Shown here piece after piece: positions 1 to 6,800 of a stretch of DNA of 64,000 nt. The notes beneath the pieces were generated by a model, which saw only the letters and a program-made list of their open reading frames with translations, was not told where the DNA came from and did no database searches. The number at the start of each line of letters is the position of its first letter. Positions within the stretch are counted from its first letter, which is position 1. Both the position numbers and the translations under genes were made by a program. The stretch covers positions 682,001 through 746,000 of the forward strand of contig NZ_AP012978.1 in the NCBI RefSeq assembly GCF_000801295.1, read 5' to 3'. Source of the stretch: an endosymbiont of unidentified scaly snail isolate Monju (GTDB taxonomy: Bacteria > Pseudomonadota > Gammaproteobacteria > Chromatiales > Chromatiaceae).

Positions 1-1286
1 CTCTTGCCGTTGGTGCCCTTGATGTGGGCGCCCATGCCGCGTACCTGGGTCCAGTCGTTGCCCAGGCCGCCGGCGAACTTGGACAGCAGGGCGTTGTCGC
101 GGATGGCGCTGTAGATGCCGTCCAGACCGTCGGGCACGGTGGTGAGATAGCAGCTCGAGAGCTGCGGGCGCAGGGTGCCCGAGTTGAACAGGGTGGGCGT
201 GCTGCTCATGAAGTCGAAGGAAGACAGCAGCTCGTAGAACTCGATGGCCCGTTCTTCACGGTCGATCTCGTTGATCGCCAGGCCCATGGCCACGCGCATG
301 AAGAAGGCCTGCGGCAACTCGAAGCGGGTGTCGTCGTGGTGGATGAAGTAACGGTCATAGAGCGTCTGCAGGCCCAGGTAGGTGAACTGCAGGTCGCGCT
401 CGGGCTTGAGCGCACGGCCCAGGCGCTCGAGGTCGTACTGGCACAGGCGCGAGTCCAGCAGTTCCAGCTCGGCGCCGCGCGCGATGTAGGCAGCGAAATA
501 CTCGCTGTAGACTTTGCTCATGTCGGCCTGGGTGGCGATGTCGGTGTCCAGGTCGAGGAAGCCCAGGGCCTCGCGGCGCAGGATATCCATCAGCAGGCGC
601 GCGGCGGCCTGCGAATAGTTGGGTTCCTGGTCGATCAGCGTGCGTGCACTCATCACCAGGGCGCGCGAGACGTCTTCTTCCTTCACGCCATCGAACAGGT
701 TGCGACAGGTGTCGTCGAGGATGGCGTCGGCGGAGACGCCCTCGAGGTCCTCGCAGGCTTCGCCCACCAGGGCGCGCAGCCGCGCCACGTCCAGCGGCCG
801 GGTGCTGCCGTCGGCCAGGGTGACGTTGACGATGTGCTCCTCTTCCGGCTGGCCGGCGGCCGCCTCTTCGGCGCGCTTGCGGGCCTGCTCCTCGCGATAC
901 AGCACGTAGGCGCGCGCCACCTTGTGCTCGCCGGCGCGCATCAGGGCCAGCTCGACCTGGTCCTGGATGTCCTCGATGTGCACCGTACCGCCGTCCGGGT
1001 TGCGCCGGTGCAGGGCGTCCACCACCTGGCGAGTGAGACTGTCCACCGTCTCGCGGATGCGGCTGGAGGCCGCGGCACTGTTGCCCTCGACGGCGAGGAA
1101 GGCCTTGGTCAGGGCGATCGCGATCTTGCTGCCGTCGAAGGCGGTGACCTTGCCGTTGCGTCGGATCACGCGCAGGTCACTGGCGGTGGCGACCGGCGGC
1201 TCGGGCGGGGCGGCAGTGTCGGTGACGACGGGGCCGGTGGCAATGCCTTCGGCAATGGCGGAATCAATGGTCGCGTCTGTGCCCAT
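1..1286 (-). CDS. nrdA: Ribonucleoside-diphosphate reductase alpha subunit (class Ia), 5' part
   Basis: Catalytic subunit that reduces ribonucleoside diphosphates to deoxyribonucleotides, working with NrdB and a tyrosyl radical. The reading frame starts at ATG 1286 behind a GGAGGAG-type ribosome site and runs off the window edge, so only about the first 428 residues are present. An N-terminal ATP-cone follows a short Ala/Pro-rich leader (motif VIRRNGKVTAFD near residue 40). The R1 barrel then begins, with FMSSTPTLFNSGT and the substrate-site stretch GGLGNDWTQVRG near the edge. The forward frame over the same DNA is open only because of the high GC content. The upstream region carries tandem NrdR boxes and DnaA boxes, as expected for an nrd promoter. 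Family call is secure; the remainder of the gene and nrdB are not visible. Confidence 0.95.
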   Translation of the reverse strand, partial: MGTDATIDSAIAEGIATGPVVTDTAAPPEPPVATASDLRVIRRNGKVTAFDGSKIAIALTKAFLAVEGNSAAASSRIRETVDSLTRQVVDALHRRNPDGGTVHIEDIQDQVELALMRAGEHKVARAYVLYREEQARKRAEEAAAGQPEEEHIVNVTLADGSTRPLDVARLRALVGEACEDLEGVSADAILDDTCRNLFDGVKEEDVSRALVMSARTLIDQEPNYSQAAARLLMDILRREALGFLDLDTDIATQADMSKVYSEYFAAYIARGAELELLDSRLCQYDLERLGRALKPERDLQFTYLGLQTLYDRYFIHHDDTRFELPQAFFMRVAMGLAINEIDREERAIEFYELLSSFDFMSSTPTLFNSGTLRPQLSSCYLTTVPDGLDGIYSAIRDNALLSKFAGGLGNDWTQVRGMGAHIKGTNGK

Positions 1287-1383
1287 GAGGCTCCTCCTGA
1301 AAATTAAGTCTCGGCTGCGTTCTGATCGTGGTGCGGGGCGGTCGCCTTGCGCGACGGGAAGAGAGGTACGGCTCACCCTGGGG

Positions 1384-1431
1384 GCACAATATATACGCTC
1401 ATCAGGCGCTGTCAATAACAATATCTTGTGT
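1384..1431. promoter_or_regulatory. Tandem NrdR boxes upstream of nrdA
   Basis: Two imperfect copies of the NrdR palindrome (consensus ACACWATATATWGTGT) start at 1384 and 1416, a 32-bp spacing. That is three helical turns, the usual arrangement of paired NrdR sites. I count 12/16 and 13/16 matches. They lie about 100-145 bp upstream of the nrdA start, where the repressor would occlude the promoter. Inferred from sequence only. Confidence 0.7.
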
Positions 1432-1439
1432 ATATAAGC

Positions 1440-1469
1440 TGTGGAAAACTGTGGGGCGACTGTGGATAA
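1440..1469. promoter_or_regulatory. DnaA boxes upstream of nrdA
   Basis: A perfect DnaA box (TGTGGATAA, reverse of TTATCCACA) lies at 1461-1469 and a near-match TGTGGAAAA at 1440-1448. Both are directly next to the NrdR boxes. DnaA control of nrdAB is known in E. coli, so the pair probably couples nrd expression to replication. There are too few boxes here to suggest an origin. Confidence 0.6.
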
Positions 1470-1737
1470 CAAGGGGAGAAAAGGCAAAAAGGGCCGCCCT
1501 TTCAGCGACTTGGCACCACCTGGACCCAACGGATCAGAAAAACACCATATATTGGGGTTCCGGAGCTTTCGGGGCACAAGATCGGCGGCATCCATCCCTG
1601 TCATCCCCTTTTGCCCATCGCGCCTCGACAGATTGCCTGTCAACCGATCCCCCGGCCCGGCGTTGTCCTGAGTAACCCGGGTTGCAAGGCCCCTCCGGCC
1701 CAGTTCCCCCGCATGCAGGGGAGGTCAATCGACTGGA

Positions 1738-1777
1738 GTGTCCCTCCCCGCTTGCGGCGGAGGCCAGGAGGGGGAAA
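1738..1777. repeat. Dispersed GC-rich palindrome (purine-rich arm type)
   Basis: Imperfect palindrome of the type CTCCCCGC-TTGC-GGCGGAGG followed by CCAGGAGGGG. Related copies occur at 19156-19202, 39443-39477, 45142-45178 and 46722-46762, always in spacers. The hairpin core is CCTCCCCCGC-AAGC-GGGGGAGG in the best copies. It is distinct from the REP family at 27.5 and 52.5 kb. Function is unknown; it may act as a transcript-end hairpin. Confidence 0.55.
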
Positions 1778-1816
1778 ACGTTTTTTCGAACACCGAAATT
1801 TCAGGAGATCATCGAA

Positions 1817-2362
1817 ATGAACAGCAAGGCATATGGATTGATGGGGCTGGTCCTGTGGGGCATGGCCGCAGGCAGCGCGCTGGCCGCCGACTTCGGCGAC
1901 CGCGTGGAAGACCGCCTGGACCGTCGTGGCGACCGGATCGAACAACGGCTGGACCTGCGCGGGGACCGCATCGAACAGGCGCTGGATGTCCGAGGGGACC
2001 GCATCGACGCCCGTCTCGACCGCAAGGGCGAGCGCATCAACGACCGTCTCGACCGCAAGGCCGAGTGGCTGGAATCCCGGGGCAGGTACCGCGCCGCTGA
2101 ATACCTGGACCGCAAGGGCGACCGCATCGAGGAGCGGCTGGATCGGCGCGGTGACCGCATCAACGCCCGGCTCGATCGCAAGGGCGAACGCATCAATGCC
2201 CGCCTGGATCGCCGTGGCGCGCGCATCGATCGTCGCCTGGACCGTGCCGGCCAGCGTTTCGATCGTCGTTGGGACCAGGCTCATCGTGGGGGGCACCACA
2301 CTATGAAGACCGTTCGTCCCGGAGGTCGTCCCATGAATGCACGCATGGCACCTCGCCGCTGA
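1817..2362 (+). CDS. Secreted protein built of 11-residue DRxGDRI-type repeats
   Basis: Hypothetical exported protein of 181 residues. The start at 1817 is chosen because a CAGGAG site precedes it and a clear Sec signal peptide follows (MNSKAYGLMGLVLWGMAAGSALA, cleavage near residue 23). The mature part is almost entirely repeats of about 11 residues with the pattern G-D/E-R-I-x-x-R-L-D-R-K/R. There are roughly ten copies, interrupted once around residues 80-95 by an aromatic stretch (EWLESRGRYRAAEYL). Alternating Arg/Asp at this period predicts a continuous charged helix or a hendecad coiled coil in the periplasm. The C-terminus turns basic with a HRGGHH segment. Its own rho-independent terminator follows. 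No function is assigned. Confidence 0.8.
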   Translation: MNSKAYGLMGLVLWGMAAGSALAADFGDRVEDRLDRRGDRIEQRLDLRGDRIEQALDVRGDRIDARLDRKGERINDRLDRKAEWLESRGRYRAAEYLDRKGDRIEERLDRRGDRINARLDRKGERINARLDRRGARIDRRLDRAGQRFDRRWDQAHRGGHHTMKTVRPGGRPMNARMAPRR

Positions 2363-2401
2363 ACGGCTACCGGCTTTCTCTCCCCTGGCAACGGGCTTTC
2401 G

Positions 2402-2427
2402 ACCGCGGCTTCGGCCGCGGTTTTTTC
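2402..2427 (+). terminator. Rho-independent terminator of the repeat protein gene
   Basis: Perfect 8-bp stem ACCGCGGC / GCCGCGGT with a TTCG tetraloop, followed by six T residues. It lies 40 bp after the stop of the 1817-2362 gene and before the convergent kinase gene. Confidence 0.9.
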
Positions 2428-2513
2428 TGCCGAATGTTCGCGACGGGGAGGCCGCTCCTGCCAGGCCTTTTTCGCACACCCTGTCAGGGGGCAGGCAGGG
2501 GACTGTTTCCCAG

Positions 2514-4217
2514 TTACCGTGCCAACAGCAGATAAAGCAACACCAGATTCCCCACCGCCAGCAGCGCGCTCAGTCCCTTCCAGAACCCCAGCGGGTTGCG
2601 CTCGACCAAGGGGCGCTGGTGTTCCTCGCTGAAGGCCGGGTTGGGGTGGGAGAGGTCGTAGAGGAATTCCGACATGGTCTCGTAGCGCTTGTTCGGGTTG
2701 GGGTGCACGGCCTTGCGCAGGGCGCCGTCGACCCAGGGCTGGAGCTTGTCGTTGTACTGGCGCGCGGAGATGTAGTGCAGCTTGCTGGCGGGGCGGGGGC
2801 GTTCGCTGTGGCTGTAGGGCAGCTTGCCGGTGAGCAGTTCGTAGGCGATCACGCCCAGCGAGAAGATGTCGGAGCGGTTGGAGTAGTCGCCGTTGATGCA
2901 TTCGGGCGCGGTGTAGTCCACGGTGCCTTCGACGTGGTCTTCGATGCGGCTGGCGATCTCGCGGGTGCCGGCGACGCGGGTGGAGCCGAAGTCGATGATC
3001 TTGAGCACGCCCTGAGCGTCGATGAGGATGTTCTCGGGCTTGAGGTCGAGGTGCACCATCTCTAGGCGGTGAAAGGCGCGCAGTCCCTCGACGATCTGGC
3101 TGAGGTATTCGCGCGCGGTGTTGATGTGGGTCTGCGGGTGGTCCTCGATCCACTGGCGCAGGGTCTGGCCTTCGATGTACTCGGAAATGTTGTACAGGAA
3201 GCGCCGCTTGGGGGTGTCGAGCAGGCGCGCCACATGCGGATTGTTGATGCGCCGTCCCACCCATTCCTCGTGCAGGAAGCCCTCGAGGTGGGTCGGGTCG
3301 TCCTGGAAGTTGACCGAGGGGGTCTTGAGGATGACCTTCTCGCCGGTCTCGGTGTCGCGCGCCAGATAGACCTCGCTGCGCGCCGAGGCGTGCAGGGCGC
3401 GCAGGATCTCGTAGTTGTCGATGCGGTTGCCCGGTGACAGGGGCGGCGGGAAGGGCAGTTCGCGGATCTGTTGCAGGATGTCGTCTTCGGTGTGGGTCGG
3501 CAACGTGAGCACCCGCAGCAGCTGGCAGGTGACGTTGTCTTGGGAGCCCGCGCGCAGGGCCTCTTCCATGATGCGCTGGGCGCACACCTGCAGGTTGTCG
3601 CCGTGTTCGCGCAGCAGTTCGCGCAGGCGGTTGTCGGTGACATAGCCGGTGACGCCATCGGTGGTGAACAGGAAGATGTCGCCCGGTTCCACGGCCAGCG
3701 AACGGTAGTCGATGTCGACATGGGCGTCGATGCCCATGGCGCGCGAGAGGAAGTCGCGATCCTTTGACACCCAGACCCGATGGTCGCGGGTGAGCTGTTC
3801 GAGTTCGCCATCGCGGAACAGGTACAGGCGCGAGTCGCCGACGTGCAGCACGTGCGCGGTGTGCGACTTGATGACCAGCCCGGTAAAGGTGGTGACCATG
3901 CCGCGCGCCGTGTCGTAGCGCCGCTGGCCCTGCGACCACAGCCAGCGGTTGAGCGCGCCGAGGACCTTGGTGGCCGAGGTCTTGACCGTCCAGGAGTCCG
4001 GGGTGCTGAAGTAGTCGTCGAGAAAGGCGCGCACGCAGGTCTGTGCGGCTTCCACCCCGCCCTCGGAGCTGCTCATGCCGTCGCAGATGGCCGCGGCGAT
4101 CCCCTTGTTCTCCAGCGCCGCGCCCTCGGGCACCAGGGCATCGGCCGCGTCGGCGTTCTCTTCCTTGTTGCCCTTTTCGGTGACGGCGGCGTAGTCGATC
4201 TCGAGCTTGCGCGGCAT
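2514..4217 (-). CDS. Bifunctional PP2C-type phosphatase / Ser-Thr protein kinase, membrane-anchored
   Basis: 567 residues. An N-terminal PP2C domain (about 5-245) shows ICDGMS, HVGDSR, FTTDGV and SQDNVT metal-site motifs. A Hanks-type kinase domain (about 265-530) has the ATP-binding Lys in VILKTP, a catalytic loop HLDLKPEN (Arg of HRD replaced by Leu) and an intact DFG. A single C-terminal membrane helix (LLAVGNLVLLYLLLAR) anchors it to the inner membrane. It is last in the narK operon direction, 13 bp after the DsrC-like gene. A kinase-phosphatase of this type sits beside nitrate-assimilation genes in pseudomonads, so a role in controlling nitrate or nitrite uptake is plausible. The substrate is unknown. 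Confidence 0.9.
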   Translation of the reverse strand: MPRKLEIDYAAVTEKGNKEENADAADALVPEGAALENKGIAAAICDGMSSSEGGVEAAQTCVRAFLDDYFSTPDSWTVKTSATKVLGALNRWLWSQGQRRYDTARGMVTTFTGLVIKSHTAHVLHVGDSRLYLFRDGELEQLTRDHRVWVSKDRDFLSRAMGIDAHVDIDYRSLAVEPGDIFLFTTDGVTGYVTDNRLRELLREHGDNLQVCAQRIMEEALRAGSQDNVTCQLLRVLTLPTHTEDDILQQIRELPFPPPLSPGNRIDNYEILRALHASARSEVYLARDTETGEKVILKTPSVNFQDDPTHLEGFLHEEWVGRRINNPHVARLLDTPKRRFLYNISEYIEGQTLRQWIEDHPQTHINTAREYLSQIVEGLRAFHRLEMVHLDLKPENILIDAQGVLKIIDFGSTRVAGTREIASRIEDHVEGTVDYTAPECINGDYSNRSDIFSLGVIAYELLTGKLPYSHSERPRPASKLHYISARQYNDKLQPWVDGALRKAVHPNPNKRYETMSEFLYDLSHPNPAFSEEHQRPLVERNPLGFWKGLSALLAVGNLVLLYLLLAR

Positions 4218-4230
4218 GATGGTCCTGTTC

Positions 4231-4872
4231 TCAGTGCTCGCCCTTGGTGCGCAACAGGCCGGCCAGGCGGTTGCCCTGCTTCTGCGGGCCGCCGTTGGGG
4301 AAGATCTGGTGCAGGTAGCGGTTGCTGCCCCTGTCGCGGTCCCAGACCTTGCGGAAATGCCTGATCATGTCGCGCACCGTGCATTGGACGTGCTTCTGAT
4401 TGTAGAAGTCACGCAGGAAGTAGATCACTTCCCAGTGTTCCTCGGTCAGTTCCAGGCCTTCCTTTTCGGCCAGGGCGCGGGCGAAGCCCTCGCTCCATTC
4501 GTCGGGGCGGACGATGTAGCCCTCGGAGTCGGTCTCGATGCGACGGCCATCGACCACCACGTGGTCGATCTGCATGCTGGGGTAGGCGATGCTGCCGCCA
4601 CCGATGCCCGAGGGCGCGCCCTGGCGCCGCCCGGCCTGGGCGTCGGAGAGCAGGGTGAGGGTCAGCCGGGGCGCCAGGGGGCCGCGATACAGGCAGCGCC
4701 CGGCGTTGAGCAGTTCGATCTGTTCACCGGGCTCGCCGTTGATGTGGATCTCGCCGTTCTCGTCGGTCTGCACCGCGATCTCCATGAAGCCTCCCCCGCG
4801 GGTGAGGGTGAGCGGCAGGCGGCGAGCCGGACGGCCGGCGCTGTCGAGCAGTACGCGGATGGTCGTGGACAT
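4231..4872 (-). CDS. DsrC/TusE-family protein with N-terminal extension and no C-terminal cysteines
   Basis: 213 residues. ATG 4872 is chosen over an upstream in-frame ATG (4893) because AAGGAG lies seven bases before it and the upstream codon overlaps the narK stop. The C-terminal ~105 residues match the DsrC/TusE fold: EHWEVIYFLRDFYNQ, then the arm FPNGGPQKQGNRLAGL. In DsrC that arm carries one Cys in the CR position and another near the last residue. Here the first is Asn (GNR) and the tail ends KGEH, so persulfide chemistry on the arm is impossible. The first ~95 residues are a separate beta-rich domain. Such cysteine-less relatives have been proposed to be regulatory. It sits between narK and the kinase, which suggests a sulfur-independent control role in nitrate uptake. 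Confidence 0.85.
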   Translation of the reverse strand: MSTTIRVLLDSAGRPARRLPLTLTRGGGFMEIAVQTDENGEIHINGEPGEQIELLNAGRCLYRGPLAPRLTLTLLSDAQAGRRQGAPSGIGGGSIAYPSMQIDHVVVDGRRIETDSEGYIVRPDEWSEGFARALAEKEGLELTEEHWEVIYFLRDFYNQKHVQCTVRDMIRHFRKVWDRDRGSNRYLHQIFPNGGPQKQGNRLAGLLRTKGEH

Positions 4873-4882
4873 GGGCGACTCC

Positions 4883-6355
4883 TTACTTGACATCGATCAT
4901 CTGGACGCTGCCGTCGGGCATGACCTCGGCCATGGCGCCTGCCGGTTCTTCCAGCACGAACAGGATCAGCGTCAGCACCGCGCCCGATACCATGCCGATG
5001 AACAGGAAGAACTGGTCGTAGTCGAGCAGCGAGTTGACGGTGAGGAACAGCACCGCGCCGACGTTGCCGAAGGCACCGGCCATGCCGGCGATCTGGCCGG
5101 TCATGCGGCGCTGGATCAGCGGCACCATGGCGTACACCGCGCCCGAGCCGGCCTTGGAGAAGATGCCACCGAGGATGGTGAAGGCGACCACCATCCACAC
5201 CGGCCATTCCCGGTCCACCAGGCCCAGTACCAGGAAGCTGGCGGTAATGCCGGCAAAGGTGATGATCAGGGTGAGCTTGCGGCCGATGCGGTCGCTCAGC
5301 CAGCCGCCGCCGGGGCGTGCAAACAGGTTCAGGAAGGGATAGATGCCCGCCAGTACCGCCGCGGTGACCTTGGGCAGCCCGAACCAGTCCACGTAGAACA
5401 TGGCCAGCATGGAGACCACGGCCAGCTCGGTACCGAAGGTGACGAGATAGGCCCAGTCCAGCACCGCCACCTGCTTGAACTTGTAGCGGTACAGTTCCGG
5501 AACCGGTTCCTTCAGCACGTGCCGGTTCATGTGCCAGACCTTCCAGCTCTGGGCGAGGAAGATCGCCGCCAGCACGCCGTAGATCAGGTCGGTGGCGGCC
5601 CAGTCGATGAGCCCCATCCTTGCCGGCGAAAGTTTCCAGGTGAGCAGTGCCAGCGCCAGATACAGGGGGATGTTCATCAGGATGTAGAGCGCCAGGTCGC
5701 CGGGGCTGGTGACTTCCATGGCGCCGCTCTTCTTGGGCTTGAAGTAGGTGGAGCCCTTGGGGGTGTTGCGTACCGAAAAGTAATAGAGGAAGCCGTAGGC
5801 GATGGCCACCAGGCTGGCGGTGGTGAAGGCCCAGCGCCAGCCGTCTTCACCGCCCACGCCGCTGGCAATGAATGGCAGGGTGAGCGCTGCGCCGGCCGAA
5901 CCGAAATTGCCCCAGCCGGCATAGATGCCCTGTGCGATGCCCGTCTGGCGCGCGGGGAACCATTCGCCGATCATGCGGATGCCCACCACGAAGCCGGCGC
6001 CGATGAAGCCCGAGAGAAAACGCAGCAACGCCAGCTGCTGGTAGCTGTCCGCCCAGGCGAAGGTGATGCTGATGGCCCCGCCGAGGATCAGGATGGTGGC
6101 GAACAGGATGCGTGGCCCGTACGTGTCCACCAGCATGCCGACGATGATGCGCGCCGGAATGGTCATGGCCACGTTGAGGATCAGCAGTACCTTGGCCTGC
6201 TGGTCGGAGAGCTGCAGGGCCTCCTTGATGAAGGGCATCATCGGACCCAGGCCCAACCACACCACGAAGGTGAGGAAGAAGGCGAGCCAGGTCAGGTGCA
6301 GGATGCGGATCTTGCCATCCTTCAGGTCGAACAGGTTGAGCTTGAGTTCGGACAT
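4883..6355 (-). CDS. narK: Nitrate/nitrite transporter, MFS (NarK/NasA type)
   Basis: Inner-membrane transporter of 490 residues with about 12 hydrophobic segments. It has typical nitrate-porter features, including GMLVDTYGPR after helix 2 and the Gly-rich signatures WGNFGSAGAA and MAGAFGNVGAV in helices 5 and 11. The start at 6355 has GGAG eight bases upstream. It heads a minus-strand operon with the DsrC-like and kinase genes, divergent from nirB. A sigma-54-type promoter lies 39-54 bp upstream of the start and an NtrC-type palindrome about 150 bp upstream. Expression is therefore predicted to respond to nitrogen limitation. Direction of transport cannot be told from sequence; context argues for nitrate import for assimilation. 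Confidence 0.92.
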   Translation of the reverse strand: MSELKLNLFDLKDGKIRILHLTWLAFFLTFVVWLGLGPMMPFIKEALQLSDQQAKVLLILNVAMTIPARIIVGMLVDTYGPRILFATILILGGAISITFAWADSYQQLALLRFLSGFIGAGFVVGIRMIGEWFPARQTGIAQGIYAGWGNFGSAGAALTLPFIASGVGGEDGWRWAFTTASLVAIAYGFLYYFSVRNTPKGSTYFKPKKSGAMEVTSPGDLALYILMNIPLYLALALLTWKLSPARMGLIDWAATDLIYGVLAAIFLAQSWKVWHMNRHVLKEPVPELYRYKFKQVAVLDWAYLVTFGTELAVVSMLAMFYVDWFGLPKVTAAVLAGIYPFLNLFARPGGGWLSDRIGRKLTLIITFAGITASFLVLGLVDREWPVWMVVAFTILGGIFSKAGSGAVYAMVPLIQRRMTGQIAGMAGAFGNVGAVLFLTVNSLLDYDQFFLFIGMVSGAVLTLILFVLEEPAGAMAEVMPDGSVQMIDVK

Positions 6356-6393
6356 CGTGTGTGCTCCATGGCTACAGCGTGCTACTGGGGTAA

Positions 6394-6409
6394 AGCAGGA
6401 CGCGTGCCA
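6394..6409 (-). promoter_or_regulatory. Sigma-54-type promoter of narK
   Basis: On the minus strand TGGCACG-N4-CTGCT matches the -24/-12 consensus TGGCACG-N4-TTGCW with one mismatch. The GG-to-GC spacing of 12 is exactly as required. The predicted transcript start is near 6384, leaving a short leader before ATG 6355. Confidence 0.75.
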
Positions 6410-6453
6410 ATGAGAAAATGGGCAGTGCCCGTGTGGGAATTCCCCGATGGGAC

Positions 6454-6479
6454 CGTAATTCGGTATTTCCGAATACGGC
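6454..6479. repeat. Inverted repeat in the narK-nirB divergent promoter region
   Basis: Arms CCGTAATTCGG and CCGAATACGG flank TATTT, with one unpaired base. It lies between the narK promoter and the NtrC-type site. It may be an additional operator; no known consensus is recognised. Confidence 0.45.
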
Positions 6480-6504
6480 GAAATGGTGCGTGATGCGGCG
6501 ATTC

Positions 6505-6521
6505 CGCACCAGCATGGTGCG
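6505..6521. promoter_or_regulatory. NtrC-type enhancer palindrome
   Basis: CGCACCAGCATGGTGCG is a perfect palindrome and fits the NtrC consensus GCACC-N5-GGTGC. It lies about 95 bp upstream of the narK -24 element and about 210 bp upstream of the nirB -24 element, suitable enhancer distances for both. A lone half-site (ATGGTGCG) is at 6483-6490. Confidence 0.75.
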
Positions 6522-6729
6522 AAACCGCGGTGCGTTGGCCGGGTGTCCGGGGTGTTTGCGACCTTCCGAACAACGGCGCATTTCCCCTCCTTCCCGTACT
6601 GGGGCGGTTGCCTTTGCCACCGCCCGGCCTTCCGCGCAAGCGGGGCAGGGACTTGAGTCGGTGATTCCTTCTGTTTGATGAGACGGTGTCGGGTCAGGGC
6701 GAATCGGGTGCAAGACCGGTTCTGACGGT

Positions 6730-6745
6730 TGGCATGCCTCTTGCT
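6730..6745 (+). promoter_or_regulatory. Sigma-54-type promoter of nirB
   Basis: TGGCATG-N4-TTGCT has one mismatch to the -24/-12 consensus and the correct 12-base GG-to-GC spacing. The transcript would start near 6756, about 45 bases before the nirB ATG. Confidence 0.8.
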
Positions 6746-6800
6746 CGCATACTTTGTAACAGCCGGCATGAGCGGCACGAGAACATTCTGCGAGGTAGGC

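Noticed and set aside
24-1307. Long open frame on the plus strand opposite nrdA
   Set aside because: Its product is low-complexity Ala/Val/Gly/Gln-rich with no family motif, and the minus strand encodes a clear NrdA. It is open only because of GC bias.
1440-1469. Replication origin suggested by DnaA boxes
   Set aside because: Only two boxes, no AT-rich unwinding region and no dnaA, dnaN or gidA nearby; better explained as nrdA regulation.
6729-6800. Upstream in-frame ATG for nirB (24 extra residues)
   Set aside because: It coincides with the sigma-54 -24 element, upstream of the predicted transcript start, and adds residues absent from the family. ATG 6801 has GAGGT in front.
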